DNA of 39,805 nt from an archaeon (GTDB lineage Archaea; Nanobdellota; Nanobdellia; SCGC-AAA011-G17; ARS1178), in the NCBI GenBank assembly GCA_002688325.1, contig NZCS01000013.1, forward strand, positions 1-39,805, given 5' to 3'. This document shows positions 15,711 to 23,397 of the stretch, in pieces. A program made the translations under genes and the position numbers. The notes below the pieces were generated by a model, which was not told the DNA's origin, made no database searches, and worked only from the letters and a program-made list of their open reading frames with translations. Numbering within the stretch: position 1 is the stretch's first letter; every line of letters begins with the position of its first letter.

Positions 15711-16497
15711 GATAACTTGGTGTTCTGGATGTCCTAATTTTAGTATTTTGAATAGTGTAAGAAAAGTTGTTGAAGAATTAAAAATAAAAGAGAAAGTAAG
15801 TATTGCAACTGGAATTGGTTGTCATGGTAAGATATTTGATTATTTAGATTTAAGTGGAATATATTGTTTACATGGAAGAACATTACCTACAATGTTGGGT
15901 ATGAAATTTGGAAATCCTAATTTGAAAGTTATTGGTTTTAGTGGTGATGGAGATTGTTATGCAGAAGGTATGGCACATTTTATTCATAATTGTAGATATA
16001 ATGCTGATATGACTTTAATTGTTCATAATAATCAGACTTTTAGTTTGACAACTGGACAACCTACTCCTGTTTCTGAAGAAAATTATAAAGATAAAACAAT
16101 GGTTAAAGGAAGTTTTGGTAATACTATTAATCCTATAAGATTAGCTTTGAGTTCAGGTTGTAGTTTTGTAGCAAGAGTTTATGCTTTAGATAGTGAAATG
16201 ATGAATGAAGTTTTAAAAGAAGCTATAAATCATAAAGGTTTTAGTTTTGTTGAGATATTACAACCTTGTATTGTTTTACATGATACTAGAGAGATGATTA
16301 ATAAGAATTTGTATAAGTTAAATCATGATAGAAAGGATATTGGAAAAGCTATGGCGAAAGCTAGTGAATGGGATTATAATAAAGAAGGTAAAATTGGCGT
16401 TGGTGTATTTTATCAAGAAAAGAAAAAATGTTTAGAAGAGAAGTGGGACTTGTTGAGTAGTTTTATGAAAGAAGGAAAAAGTTGGCATGATAAATAA
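15697..16497 (+). CDS. korB: 2-oxoacid:ferredoxin oxidoreductase beta subunit
   Basis: The thiamine-diphosphate-binding subunit, partner of the upstream gene. Cysteines for the [4Fe-4S] cluster are at WCSGC (Cys9 and Cys12) and in TGIGCHGK. The thiamine-diphosphate/metal motif is GDGDCYAEGMAHF followed by VHNNQTFSLTTGQPTP. At 266 residues it has the size of archaeal KorB/PorB. The start at 15697 overlaps korA by 14 nt and has a strong Shine-Dalgarno. The C-terminal segment (GVGVFYQEKKKCLEEKWDLL) is the usual tail. The enzyme is cytoplasmic and would feed reduced ferredoxin to metabolism. Confidence 0.92.
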   Translation: MELGKITWCSGCPNFSILNSVRKVVEELKIKEKVSIATGIGCHGKIFDYLDLSGIYCLHGRTLPTMLGMKFGNPNLKVIGFSGDGDCYAEGMAHFIHNCRYNADMTLIVHNNQTFSLTTGQPTPVSEENYKDKTMVKGSFGNTINPIRLALSSGCSFVARVYALDSEMMNEVLKEAINHKGFSFVEILQPCIVLHDTREMINKNLYKLNHDRKDIGKAMAKASEWDYNKEGKIGVGVFYQEKKKCLEEKWDLLSSFMKEGKSWHDK

Positions 16498-16567
16498 GTT
16501 TAACTGTTTATGTTGATTCTGAAGAATTTTAGAAAGGTTTTTAATGGTTTTTATTTGTAGTTTTTAT

Positions 16568-16909
16568 ATGAAAGGTTATGATGTGCAAGAAAATTATGAA
16601 ATATGTGTAAATCAAATTCAGAGATTAATTGGTGCTGAATTGAATCTTATTGAGAAAGTTTGGTTAAGAAGAAAAATTGTAGATTCATTAAAATATGTTG
16701 AGAGTCCTGCTGATTTTCATCAAAATGCATTAGATTCTTTTTTTGAAGAATTTTTTGGACTTCCTTTTGTTGGATATATCGTATATCGTAGAAGAGGATC
16801 TCTTAATCTTCTTTCAAGAAGTCCTGAAATTGAAGATTTAAGAGAGAGAGTAAGACAAGGGTACAGAGAAAAAATTGAATTAATGAGACAAGAAGATTAT
16901 ATGTTGTAA
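16568..16909 (+). CDS. hypothetical helical protein, 113 aa
   Basis: Not recognised. It is mostly alpha-helical, with no signal peptide or clear membrane helix. A short hydrophobic patch (FFGLPFVGYIVY) lies near residues 58-69, and the C-terminal helix is arginine/glutamate-rich (IEDLRERVRQGYREKIELM). I place the start at 16568 (MKGYDVQENYEI). A TTTTTAATGG promoter element begins 30 nt upstream, the same arrangement as at 35958, whereas the in-frame ATG at 16544 lies inside that element. It lies between korB and tRNA-Val with its own promoter. Arg is common relative to Lys, unlike the housekeeping proteins. Confidence 0.55.
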   Translation: MKGYDVQENYEICVNQIQRLIGAELNLIEKVWLRRKIVDSLKYVESPADFHQNALDSFFEEFFGLPFVGYIVYRRRGSLNLLSRSPEIEDLRERVRQGYREKIELMRQEDYML

Positions 16910-16952
16910 AAGTAAAAACATTTATAAAAGGAAATATTTCTATATATATTAC

Positions 16953-17027
16953 GGGCCCGTGGTCTAGTCTGGCTATGACGTCACCCTTACACGGTGAAGA
17001 TCGTGTGTTCAAATCACACCGGGCCCA
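16953..17027 (+). tRNA. tRNA-Val (anticodon UAC)
   Basis: Acceptor GGGCCCG pairs with CGGGCCC, discriminator A at 17027, and no CCA is encoded. The anticodon stem TCACC/GGTGA encloses CTTACAC, anticodon UAC. The T arm GTGTG/CACAC encloses TTCAAAT. No intron. The TATA box TTATAAA (16922-16928) is centred 28 nt before G1, so the precursor has almost no 5' leader. A T tract (17033-17037) follows. Confidence 0.95.
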
Positions 17028-17064
17028 TCAAACCTTTTTATAAAAAACGTTTACGAAAAAATAG

Positions 17065-17084
17065 AAAAGCTTAACCAAAAAAAA
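17065..17084 (+). repeat. partial copy of the A-tract dispersed element
   Basis: The sequence AAAAGCTTAACCAAAAAAAA matches the right half of the element seen in full at 27465-27505 and 33424-33463. It lies between tRNA-Val and the DAHP synthase gene. The left half (T tract and the TTTAACTGT word) is not evident. Confidence 0.5.
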
Positions 17085-17093
17085 TTAGAAAAA

Positions 17094-17834
17094 ATGAAAG
17101 ATAAATTTTTGATGATTGCTGGACCTTGTGCTGTAGAAAGTGAAGAGCAGTTAATGGAAATTGCAGAATTCTTAAAAAGTAAAGATATAAAATATTTAAG
17201 AGGTGGAAGTTTTAAACATAGAAGTTCTCCTGATGATTTTCAAGGTTTAGGGAAGAAAGGTTTAGAGATATTAGAGAAAGCTAAAGAAAAGTTTGGAATG
17301 AAAATTGTTAGTGAAGTTTTGAATGTAAGAACAATAGATTCTTTTGAAAATGTTGATATTATTCAAATTGGTGCAAGAAATAGTCAGAATTTTCCATTGA
17401 TTAGAGAAGTTGGTAGGATGGGTAAACAAATATTGTATAAAAGAGGTTTTGGGAATACAGTTGATGAATGGTTAAAGGGTGTTGAGTATATAAAAAAAGA
17501 AGGTAATGAAGATATAATCATGTGTGCAAGAGGAATAAGAACTTTTGAAATGGAAACAAGAAATACTGCTGATATAGATGTGATTCCGATTGTTAAGAAA
17601 AAAAGTGGATTAAAAATGATATTTGATCCAAGTCATTCTGCTGGTAGAAAGGATTTAGTTGTTCCTTTATGTAAAGCTGCAATTGCTGCTGGTTGTGATG
17701 GTTTGATAGTAGAAGTTCATAATAATCCTGATAGAGCTTTAAGTGATAGTAATCAACAGTTGAATTTTGAGGAATTTAATAAGTTGTTGGAAGAGATACA
17801 ACCTTATTTAGATGTAAGGGGTTTAGAGATATAA
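17094..17834 (+). CDS. aroF: 3-deoxy-7-phosphoheptulonate (DAHP) synthase, short type I-beta
   Basis: The first enzyme of the shikimate pathway, condensing phosphoenolpyruvate and erythrose 4-phosphate. The 246-residue TIM barrel begins directly with IAGPCAVES (residues 8-16), so it lacks the regulatory ferredoxin-like or chorismate-mutase domains and should be insensitive to feedback. Other family motifs: LRGGSFKHRSSPDDFQG, the YKRGFGNT phosphate-binding loop, CARGIRTFE, and FDPSHSAGR with the metal ligands; IVEVHNNPDRALSD closes the barrel. The homologous KDO8P synthases are less likely given the RTFE and SDSNQQL motifs. No other shikimate gene is in the window. It lies between two tRNA genes. 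The start is the ATG before KDKFLMI. Confidence 0.9.
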   Translation: MKDKFLMIAGPCAVESEEQLMEIAEFLKSKDIKYLRGGSFKHRSSPDDFQGLGKKGLEILEKAKEKFGMKIVSEVLNVRTIDSFENVDIIQIGARNSQNFPLIREVGRMGKQILYKRGFGNTVDEWLKGVEYIKKEGNEDIIMCARGIRTFEMETRNTADIDVIPIVKKKSGLKMIFDPSHSAGRKDLVVPLCKAAIAAGCDGLIVEVHNNPDRALSDSNQQLNFEEFNKLLEEIQPYLDVRGLEI

Positions 17835-17873
17835 GATAATTTTAAATACTATCTATTTTTAATAATTTTTAAT

Positions 17874-17999
17874 GCAGTAGTAGTCCAGTCTGGCTAAGAC
17901 ACTGGCTTGCCAAGCCAGGAACCCGGGTTCAAATAACTAACCTTTTTAAAAAAAAGATTAAGCAAAAAAGGAAAAAGTTGGAAAGTCCCGGCTACTGCA
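17874..17999 (+). tRNA. tRNA-Gly (anticodon GCC) with an insertion in the T-loop
   Basis: Acceptor GCAGTAG (17874-17880) pairs with CTACTGC (17992-17998), discriminator A. The anticodon stem CTGGC/GCCAG encloses TTGCCAA, giving anticodon GCC. The T stem is CCGGG (17923-17927) with CCCGG (17987-17991), but the loop between them is 59 nt instead of 7. The loop starts normally as TTCAAAT, so about 52 nt must be an intron in the T-loop. Removing it restores a 74-nt tRNA. I see no strict bulge-helix-bulge by eye; only a relaxed one around ACT/AGT is possible. The TATA box at 17841-17847 is centred 30 nt upstream. Confidence 0.88.
17942..17977 (+). repeat. tRNA-Gly intron core resembling the A-tract element
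   Basis: Within the tRNA-Gly insertion, C-T5-A8-G, then ATTAAGC, A6 and GGAAA align without gaps to 33436-33469 at 29 of 34 positions. The non-A landmarks (G, TTAA, C, GG) keep the same spacing. The insertion may therefore derive from the dispersed element. Confidence 0.5.
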
Positions 18000-18001
18000 T
18001 A

Positions 18002-18796
18002 TTAAAATTCATAACCTAAACTTTCAAATATTTTCTTTGTTTTTAGAGAATCTAATAATGGATTTGGAGATTCATTTATAACAGTTATATTTGTTTTATT
18101 TTTTAGAATTTCTTTAGCTAGTTCTTTTATTTTTGAAGTAGGAGTTCGAATATGTTTTCTTTCTCCTTTATCTGAAAACTCTATACCTGAGAAATGAGCA
18201 TGAATATGTTTGAAGTGTTTTATTTTTGAGAAAATTTCATCGTAGTTAAAGTTTTTTTGTTCTCTTGCTTGTAAATGTGAAAAATCTATACAAAAAGAAG
18301 TTTTTGTTTGTTTTTGTAAATCTAAGATTTCTTGTAATGAACCGAAAACATTTATTTTCCCTGTTGTTTCTGGTGCAAGTTTTACTTTATATTTATGTTT
18401 TTTAATTTGTTTTTGTAAATCTAAGATTTGTTCTTTTATATTTTCGAATGTTTGTTCTTTATCTATAGAAGTATAATAACCAGGATGGAAAACAACATAT
18501 TTTGCTTTTAAATAATGAGCACGTTCACAAGAGGTTAGGATTCTTTTTTTACTTGCTGTTATTTTTATTTTTTCTTTTGAATTTAGATTAATATGGTAAG
18601 GAGCATGAACTGATAAGGAAATGTTTAGTTTAGATGCTTTCTCTCCTACTTCTTTTGCTAGAGAATTAGACATTTTGATTCCATGTACAAATTCTACTTC
18701 TAGAGCTTGTAATTGTTTTTGTTTAACTATAGAAATACCTTCTAATGTTGATCTTCCTGGAGTTCCTGCTGTTCCTATGAGAATTTTTTGTTTCAT
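18002..18796 (-). CDS. nfo: endonuclease IV-family AP endonuclease (TIM barrel)
   Basis: A DNA-repair enzyme of the xylose-isomerase-like TIM-barrel family that cuts at abasic sites. The metal-binding stations of endonuclease IV are seen in order: VHAPYH (about 63-68), FHPGYY (about 103-108), APETTGK for the central glutamate, CIDFSHLQAR, HIHAHFSGIEF, and the C-terminal NESPNP. At 264 residues it is a little shorter than bacterial Nfo (about 280). The final His/Asp loops are less canonical, so a related TIM-barrel hydrolase is possible. The ATG at 18796 forms an ATGA overlap with the antiporter stop upstream, so the two are co-transcribed. Its own stop is 3 nt from the end of the convergent tRNA-Gly. 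Confidence 0.8.
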   Translation of the reverse strand: MKQKILIGTAGTPGRSTLEGISIVKQKQLQALEVEFVHGIKMSNSLAKEVGEKASKLNISLSVHAPYHINLNSKEKIKITASKKRILTSCERAHYLKAKYVVFHPGYYTSIDKEQTFENIKEQILDLQKQIKKHKYKVKLAPETTGKINVFGSLQEILDLQKQTKTSFCIDFSHLQAREQKNFNYDEIFSKIKHFKHIHAHFSGIEFSDKGERKHIRTPTSKIKELAKEILKNKTNITVINESPNPLLDSLKTKKIFESLGYEF

Positions 18797-19977
18797 TTAA
18801 TCTTTATTTCTTTTTTTGTTAAAAAATAATTAGAAAATTTAGATGTTACTGAAGCTACTATAATTGAATATAAGATAAATAATACTGTTAGTTCTGTTAT
18901 TTGTTCTAAACCTGGAATATTATAACTTATTAGAGTAAATGCTACAACTGCTACTGCAAGACCTTTTGAACCTGTTAAAGCCATGAACCATTTTTCTTTT
19001 TTAGTAAAAACTGATTTGTAAAAAGCTACTGAAACTGCTAGATATCTGATGTAAATGAAAATTCCAAATAAGATTATTGTTTTTATTAAGAAAATTTTAT
19101 CTGTTGGGAATTTGATAATTAAACCAAGTAAAATGAAAATAACTATTTTAAGGAAAACAGTGAAAATATCTACAAAGTTTTGGATTTCTAATTTTCTTTT
19201 GATTTCATAAATACCAAATAAAATCCCTAATGTTGTAACTGCTAAAACACCATTACCTCCAATATTTTCAGCAAGAACAAAAGAGAATAAAGCGGTTGCA
19301 ATAACAGCTAAAGGAGATATATGTTCTATGAATTTTCTTCTCATTAATTCAAAAATTAAAAGTCCTAGAACTAAACCTACTCCTGCACCAGTCATAATTC
19401 CTTGTGCTAATTGTGTTGCTATTAGATTGGTTTGAAATGTATCTCCGTTTAGTAATCCTATAACAATTAGGGGTATTAAAACAGCTAAAGGAGTATTAAG
19501 AATAGATTCAAATTCTAATATTTCTGAAATTTTGGTTCTTTTACCTTGAAAGATTGCTAAAACTGAATCTGGAGATGTTGAGGACATTAAAGCTGCGAAT
19601 GTTAGAGCTATTAATATCATTTTAAGATCAAAAAAAGATTTAGTGAAGAATAAATAAGTGAAGAATGTTAGGAAAACTAAAGAGAATAATAAAAATACTA
19701 AAGATAGTTTTAGAGCATCTGGTGATTGTTGTCTTATTGCTTTTATTTTGAATTTTGAAGTTGAGTCAAATAAGATCATGACTAATGCGAAAATAGCTAA
19801 TGCTGAAAAAAAATCATAATATGGGAAGTTTAAGTAATAACCAGTTATTAGACCAATTATTAATAGTAGTAAAACATCAGGTAGTTTAAGTTTTATTGAA
19901 ATTAAAGAAGCAAATAATCCTATGATTAGTAATACTGAGAACCATGTGACTCCTATTAGATAATCTGGAATTAACAT
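18793..19977 (-). CDS. cation:proton antiporter (CPA superfamily), membrane
   Basis: About 12 hydrophobic segments fill the 394 residues, as in monovalent cation/proton antiporters. The first is WFSVLLIIGLFASLISI and one of the last is LFILYSIIVASVTS. Family landmarks are KLKLPDVLLLLIIGLITG near residue 30, the unwound TM region FAALMSSTSPDSVLAIF and the following ESILNTPLAVLIPL. In CPA1/NhaP proteins these two are normally TDP and LND. Here the second lacks the aspartate (NT) and the first reads TSPDS, so ion coupling may differ. No C-terminal TrkA domain. The gene heads an operon with the endonuclease IV gene (ATGA overlap). It is divergent from the radical SAM gene, with an A-tract element in between. 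Confidence 0.85.
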   Translation of the reverse strand: MLIPDYLIGVTWFSVLLIIGLFASLISIKLKLPDVLLLLIIGLITGYYLNFPYYDFFSALAIFALVMILFDSTSKFKIKAIRQQSPDALKLSLVFLLFSLVFLTFFTYLFFTKSFFDLKMILIALTFAALMSSTSPDSVLAIFQGKRTKISEILEFESILNTPLAVLIPLIVIGLLNGDTFQTNLIATQLAQGIMTGAGVGLVLGLLIFELMRRKFIEHISPLAVIATALFSFVLAENIGGNGVLAVTTLGILFGIYEIKRKLEIQNFVDIFTVFLKIVIFILLGLIIKFPTDKIFLIKTIILFGIFIYIRYLAVSVAFYKSVFTKKEKWFMALTGSKGLAVAVVAFTLISYNIPGLEQITELTVLFILYSIIVASVTSKFSNYFLTKKEIKIK

Positions 19978-20034
19978 TTACAACCTCTTTTAAATTTTAG
20001 AGTAAGTGAAAGTTTATTAAGTTTTTGGTATAAT

Positions 20035-20066
20035 CTTTTTTAGGAAAAAAGCTTCACCAAAAAAAG
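20035..20066 (+). repeat. A-tract dispersed element, diverged copy
   Basis: C-T6-AGG-A6-G followed by CTTCACC and an A7 tract. It matches the copies at 27465-27505 (minus) and 33424-33463 with a few substitutions, and is preceded by TATAAT where those have TGTAAT or TGTAAG. It lies between the divergent promoters of the antiporter and radical SAM genes. Confidence 0.6.
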
Positions 20067-20107
20067 AAAAGAAAAGTTTTTTATACTAATATTAGGGGTC
20101 TTTTTAT

Positions 20108-21034
20108 ATGAATGGATTAATAGAATTTGGGAAAGGAATACAATATGATCCTGTAATGGATAGATTTCAATATGAGGGGGATTTTAAGGGATTAGAACTA
20201 TCTCAAACTCTTACTGCTTACTTATATTTAACACTTGATTGTAATCTTAAATGTGGTTTTTGTAAAAGAGATTCACCTTTGAATCCATTAACTCCAGAAA
20301 TAAATGATCTTAAAGAAATATTTGATAGTTTAGCCCCTAATGGACAACCACATAGAACAGTTGTTACTGGCGGAGAACCTTTTTTAGTTGAAAATATTGA
20401 AGAATTGCTTAGGTATGCTGCAGAGCAAGGACATATTATTAATTTGACTTCAAATGGTATTTTAGTAAGACCTTCTAGATCACTAGTAGATAGTGTAGCA
20501 ATGTTTGAAATTGGATTAGATGGTCCTGATGAAGAAACTTATACTTCTATGAGGAGAGTAGATGAATTTTCAACTGTTGTTGGAAATATTGATGAACTTA
20601 GTAATATGGGTTCTGTTGTGCGTGTAACATATTTACTTACAAAAGTTAACTATGAAAAAGCAAGAGAAATGCCAAGATTATGTTCTGATCTTGGTATTAA
20701 TATGTTGAGATTACAAAGAATACGCAGAGTTGGTCGTTTTTTAAGGAATATTGATGAATTTGATCTCTCTGAAGAAGAAGTAAGAAGAGCAGTAATAGAA
20801 ACCCGTGAAGAAGCTGAAAGATATGGAGTTGATTTAAGAACTCCGATGGTTGCACCAATACATTATGGAACAGTCCATATATATCCTGAAGGAGATATTG
20901 TAACTCGTAGAAACCCAGAAAAAACTGATAGAGGAGTAATAGGAAATTTACATGAAGGTAGTATGGAAGATTTTTGGGATCCAATCTTAGCTGATGCTCA
21001 TAAGAACTTTGTTCTTTCTCAAAATCGTGTATAA
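20108..21034 (+). CDS. radical SAM protein, 308 aa
   Basis: The cluster motif CxxxCxxC is CNLKCGFC (Cys45, Cys49, Cys52). TGGEPFL (about 87-93) is the SAM-binding GGEP motif, and NLTSNG, EIGLDGPDEETY and LRLQRIRRVGR follow the usual barrel order. The C-terminus has the frame of a SPASM/twitch region (PEGDIVTRR, GVIGNLHEGSMEDFW) but without its cysteines, so only one cluster is expected. This shape is shared by peptide- and cofactor-modifying enzymes (MoaA/PqqE-like), and the substrate is unknown. A TTTATAC box is 30 nt before the ATG. Arg clearly exceeds Lys and CGT/CGC codons occur, unlike the lysine-rich neighbours, which may mean transfer or a distinct expression class. Confidence 0.88.
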   Translation: MNGLIEFGKGIQYDPVMDRFQYEGDFKGLELSQTLTAYLYLTLDCNLKCGFCKRDSPLNPLTPEINDLKEIFDSLAPNGQPHRTVVTGGEPFLVENIEELLRYAAEQGHIINLTSNGILVRPSRSLVDSVAMFEIGLDGPDEETYTSMRRVDEFSTVVGNIDELSNMGSVVRVTYLLTKVNYEKAREMPRLCSDLGINMLRLQRIRRVGRFLRNIDEFDLSEEEVRRAVIETREEAERYGVDLRTPMVAPIHYGTVHIYPEGDIVTRRNPEKTDRGVIGNLHEGSMEDFWDPILADAHKNFVLSQNRV

Positions 21035-21104
21035 CTTAAACAGTTAAATTAATGTTTGAACATAAAAGAAAAGTTTTTTATATTTATAAAATTTAGAGAG
21101 ATTA

Positions 21105-22319
21105 ATGAAAATCTTACAAGAAGTTAAACCTTCTAAAAAAGAGGAAGAAGATTTGAAGAAGATTTCTGGTATTTTTGTTAGAAAGTTGAATATGCAGTTG
21201 AAAAAAATAAATGCTTTGGCTGTTATTGGTGGTAGTTTTGCTAAGGGAACTTGGTTGAAGGGAGACCATGATATAGATATTTATGTTAAGTTTAATTATT
21301 TAAAGTATAAAGATAAGAAGATAGATGATATTTTAGAAAAACAATTAGCTTTTACATTTTCTGATTATGTAAGAGTTCATGGTTCTAGAGATTATTTCCA
21401 GATTAAGAGAGAGAAATTTACTTTTGAAATAGTTCCTATCTTAGATATAAAGAAAGAAGAAGAAATGAAAAATATAACTGACATGAGTTTGTTTCATGTT
21501 GATTTTGTAAAAGAGAATTTAACAGCTAAGATGAAGAATGAAGTTAGAATTTTGAAAAGTTATTTGAAAGCTTTGAAGTTGTATGGGGCAGAGAGTTATA
21601 TTAAAGGTTTTAGTGGTTATGTTTCTGAAATTTTAATTTATAGATATAAAAGTTTTAAGAAGTTAGTTGAAGGTAGTAAAGAATGGAAGATGAAGGAAGT
21701 TATTGATGTAATGGGTTATTATAAGGGAGATGTGTTTGATAAGATAAATATAGAAAAATATAGTCCTTTGATTGTTGTTGATCCTGTGCAAAAAGAAAGA
21801 AATGCTGCAGCTGCTTTGAGTGTTAAGAATTTTAATGAATTTTTGTATAGTGTTAAGAATTTTAATGAGAGACAATTTAGTCAGAGTAGAATAGATATTA
21901 AATATTTGAGGAAATTGAGTAAGGAAACAGGAACTGAATTGTTTTTTATAGAATTTAAGAGTGGAGAAGGTAAAGAAGATGTTGTAGGGAGTAAGATATT
22001 AAAAGTTTTAAAGTATATTAAAGAAAGAATATTAGTTAATGATTTTCATATTTTTAAAAGTGGATGGGTTTGGGATAAAGAAGAGAAAGGATTTTTTTGG
22101 TTTTTAGTAAATAAAGAGAACTTACCTGTTTTTAAGAAACATTTTGGTCCTCCAATATGGGAAGTGAAGCATTGTGATGTTTTTGTTAAGAAATGGGAAG
22201 ATAAAAAAGTTTATGTTGAGAATAATTGTTTGTATGTTGAGAAAGAAAGAAAATATAGAAGAGTTTTAGATTTGTTGAGGGATGTTAAAAAAGAGAAGTT
22301 TGATAAGGTTAAGTTTTAG
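21105..22319 (+). CDS. cca: archaeal CCA-adding enzyme (tRNA nucleotidyltransferase)
   Basis: A class I CCA-adding enzyme that builds or repairs the 3' CCA of tRNAs without a nucleic-acid template. This fits the tRNA genes here, none of which encodes CCA. The catalytic head has GGSFAKGTW (42-50) and HDIDIYV (55-61), with a third acidic strand FEIVPILDI. FSGYVSEILIYRY and VVDPVQKERNAAAALS are the archaeal neck/body motifs, and the C-terminal tail domain (FFWFLVNKENLPVF, HFGPPIW) is complete. At 404 residues it is slightly short of the usual 440. Just after AAAALS there is an in-frame 30-nt tandem duplication that repeats SVKNFNE. The ATG has TTTATAT at the leaderless distance. Confidence 0.95.
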   Translation: MKILQEVKPSKKEEEDLKKISGIFVRKLNMQLKKINALAVIGGSFAKGTWLKGDHDIDIYVKFNYLKYKDKKIDDILEKQLAFTFSDYVRVHGSRDYFQIKREKFTFEIVPILDIKKEEEMKNITDMSLFHVDFVKENLTAKMKNEVRILKSYLKALKLYGAESYIKGFSGYVSEILIYRYKSFKKLVEGSKEWKMKEVIDVMGYYKGDVFDKINIEKYSPLIVVDPVQKERNAAAALSVKNFNEFLYSVKNFNERQFSQSRIDIKYLRKLSKETGTELFFIEFKSGEGKEDVVGSKILKVLKYIKERILVNDFHIFKSGWVWDKEEKGFFWFLVNKENLPVFKKHFGPPIWEVKHCDVFVKKWEDKKVYVENNCLYVEKERKYRRVLDLLRDVKKEKFDKVKF

Positions 22320-22373
22320 AATATAGTTTTTAGGATATAAAAGTTTTTAAAATGTTGGTTATTAAGTTGTTTT

Positions 22374-22691
22374 ATGGGAAGAGCCACAGATTATGGAAGA
22401 AATTTAGCTGTTGAAATTAATTATGTTTTTGAAACTATACCGGAATCAGAAAGGGAAGAATATATAGCTAAATTTTTAACTGAATTTAGAGATTTTTCTT
22501 TTGAAGGAAGGAAACAGGGAGAACCAGTAAATGAAGGTTGTAATTGGGAATTAATAGATATAGATGAAATTGATGTTAGAAATCCTGAAGAATATGCAAG
22601 ATTAAAAAAAGAAAGTATTCATTTGATGTACCAAAAAGGAACTGCAGGGCGTGTTTATGATTCTGTGTTAGAGAAATTGTTAAAACCGTAA
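22374..22691 (+). CDS. hypothetical acidic protein, 105 aa
   Basis: Not recognised. It is acidic and probably helical, with an aromatic/charged pattern (EREEYIAKFLTEF, EEYARLKKESIHLMY) and a single cysteine at NEGCNWE. No signal peptide or membrane segment. A TTTTAAAA promoter word lies about 30 nt before the ATG, giving a leaderless start. It sits between the cca and psmB genes with its own promoter. Glu, Arg and Asp are high relative to Lys, the composition seen in other orphan genes of the window. Confidence 0.55.
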   Translation: MGRATDYGRNLAVEINYVFETIPESEREEYIAKFLTEFRDFSFEGRKQGEPVNEGCNWELIDIDEIDVRNPEEYARLKKESIHLMYQKGTAGRVYDSVLEKLLKP

Positions 22692-22747
22692 GCTTTATAT
22701 ATGATATATAATTAATAAATAATAACCTGATTCTAAGGTGTTTAATT

Positions 22748-23383
22748 ATGAAAATAGAGGGACAAAAAGGAACAACAACTGTTGGAATTTTATGTAAAGA
22801 TGGAGTAGTATTAGCTGCTGATAAAAGAGCTAGTGCTGGATACTTAATCTCAAGTAAAGATGTAGATAAGGTAAGTAAAATTTCAAATAATATGGCTTTA
22901 ACTATGGCTGGTTTAGTTTCTGATGCTCAATTATTAACAAAATTAATTAAAGCTGAATTAACATTAAGGAAAATAAGAACAAGTAGAGAAGTAAGAGTTA
23001 AAGAATCTGCTAATTTATTAGCAATGATGTTATATAATAATATTAGAAAAATGAGTATGGTTCCTGGAATTGTTAGTTTTGTTTTAGGTGGAAAAGATGA
23101 TCATGGTTTTCATTTATATGAGTTAGGAGTTGATGGTTCTGTAACTGTAGCTAAGGATTATAGAAGTGTTGGTTCAGGAAGTATGATGGCTTTAGGAGTT
23201 TTAGAAACATTGTATAAAGAAGATTTAACAATTAAAGAAGGTATAGAAATAGCAGTTAAAGCAATAAATGCAGCTGTTCAAAGAGATTTAGCAACAGGAA
23301 ATGGTATAGATTTGTTTGTTATTGATAAAAATGGAGTTCATAAGAAATTTACAAAAGAAATTGACACAAAAATTACTGCATAG
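22748..23383 (+). CDS. psmB: proteasome beta subunit
   Basis: The catalytic beta subunit of the archaeal 20S proteasome, an N-terminal-threonine hydrolase. A short propeptide MKIEGQKG is followed by the catalytic Thr at residue 9 (TTTVGI). Counting from it, Asp17 and Lys33 fall at D25 (LAADKRAS) and K41 (DVDKV). GSGSMMALG holds the conserved serine region. The gene is unusual here in having a leader: the TTTATAT box is at 22694-22700 but the ATG is 48 nt after its end, and GGTG lies 8 nt before the ATG. The next gene, fttA, starts 14 nt after the stop, so the two form an operon that couples protein and RNA turnover. Confidence 0.95.
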   Translation: MKIEGQKGTTTVGILCKDGVVLAADKRASAGYLISSKDVDKVSKISNNMALTMAGLVSDAQLLTKLIKAELTLRKIRTSREVRVKESANLLAMMLYNNIRKMSMVPGIVSFVLGGKDDHGFHLYELGVDGSVTVAKDYRSVGSGSMMALGVLETLYKEDLTIKEGIEIAVKAINAAVQRDLATGNGIDLFVIDKNGVHKKFTKEIDTKITA

Positions 23384-23397
23384 TTCTGGAAAGTAGA

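Noticed and set aside
16803-17012. Minus-strand open frame crossing tRNA-Val
   Set aside because: It covers a complete tRNA and the end of another gene and has no recognisable protein features.
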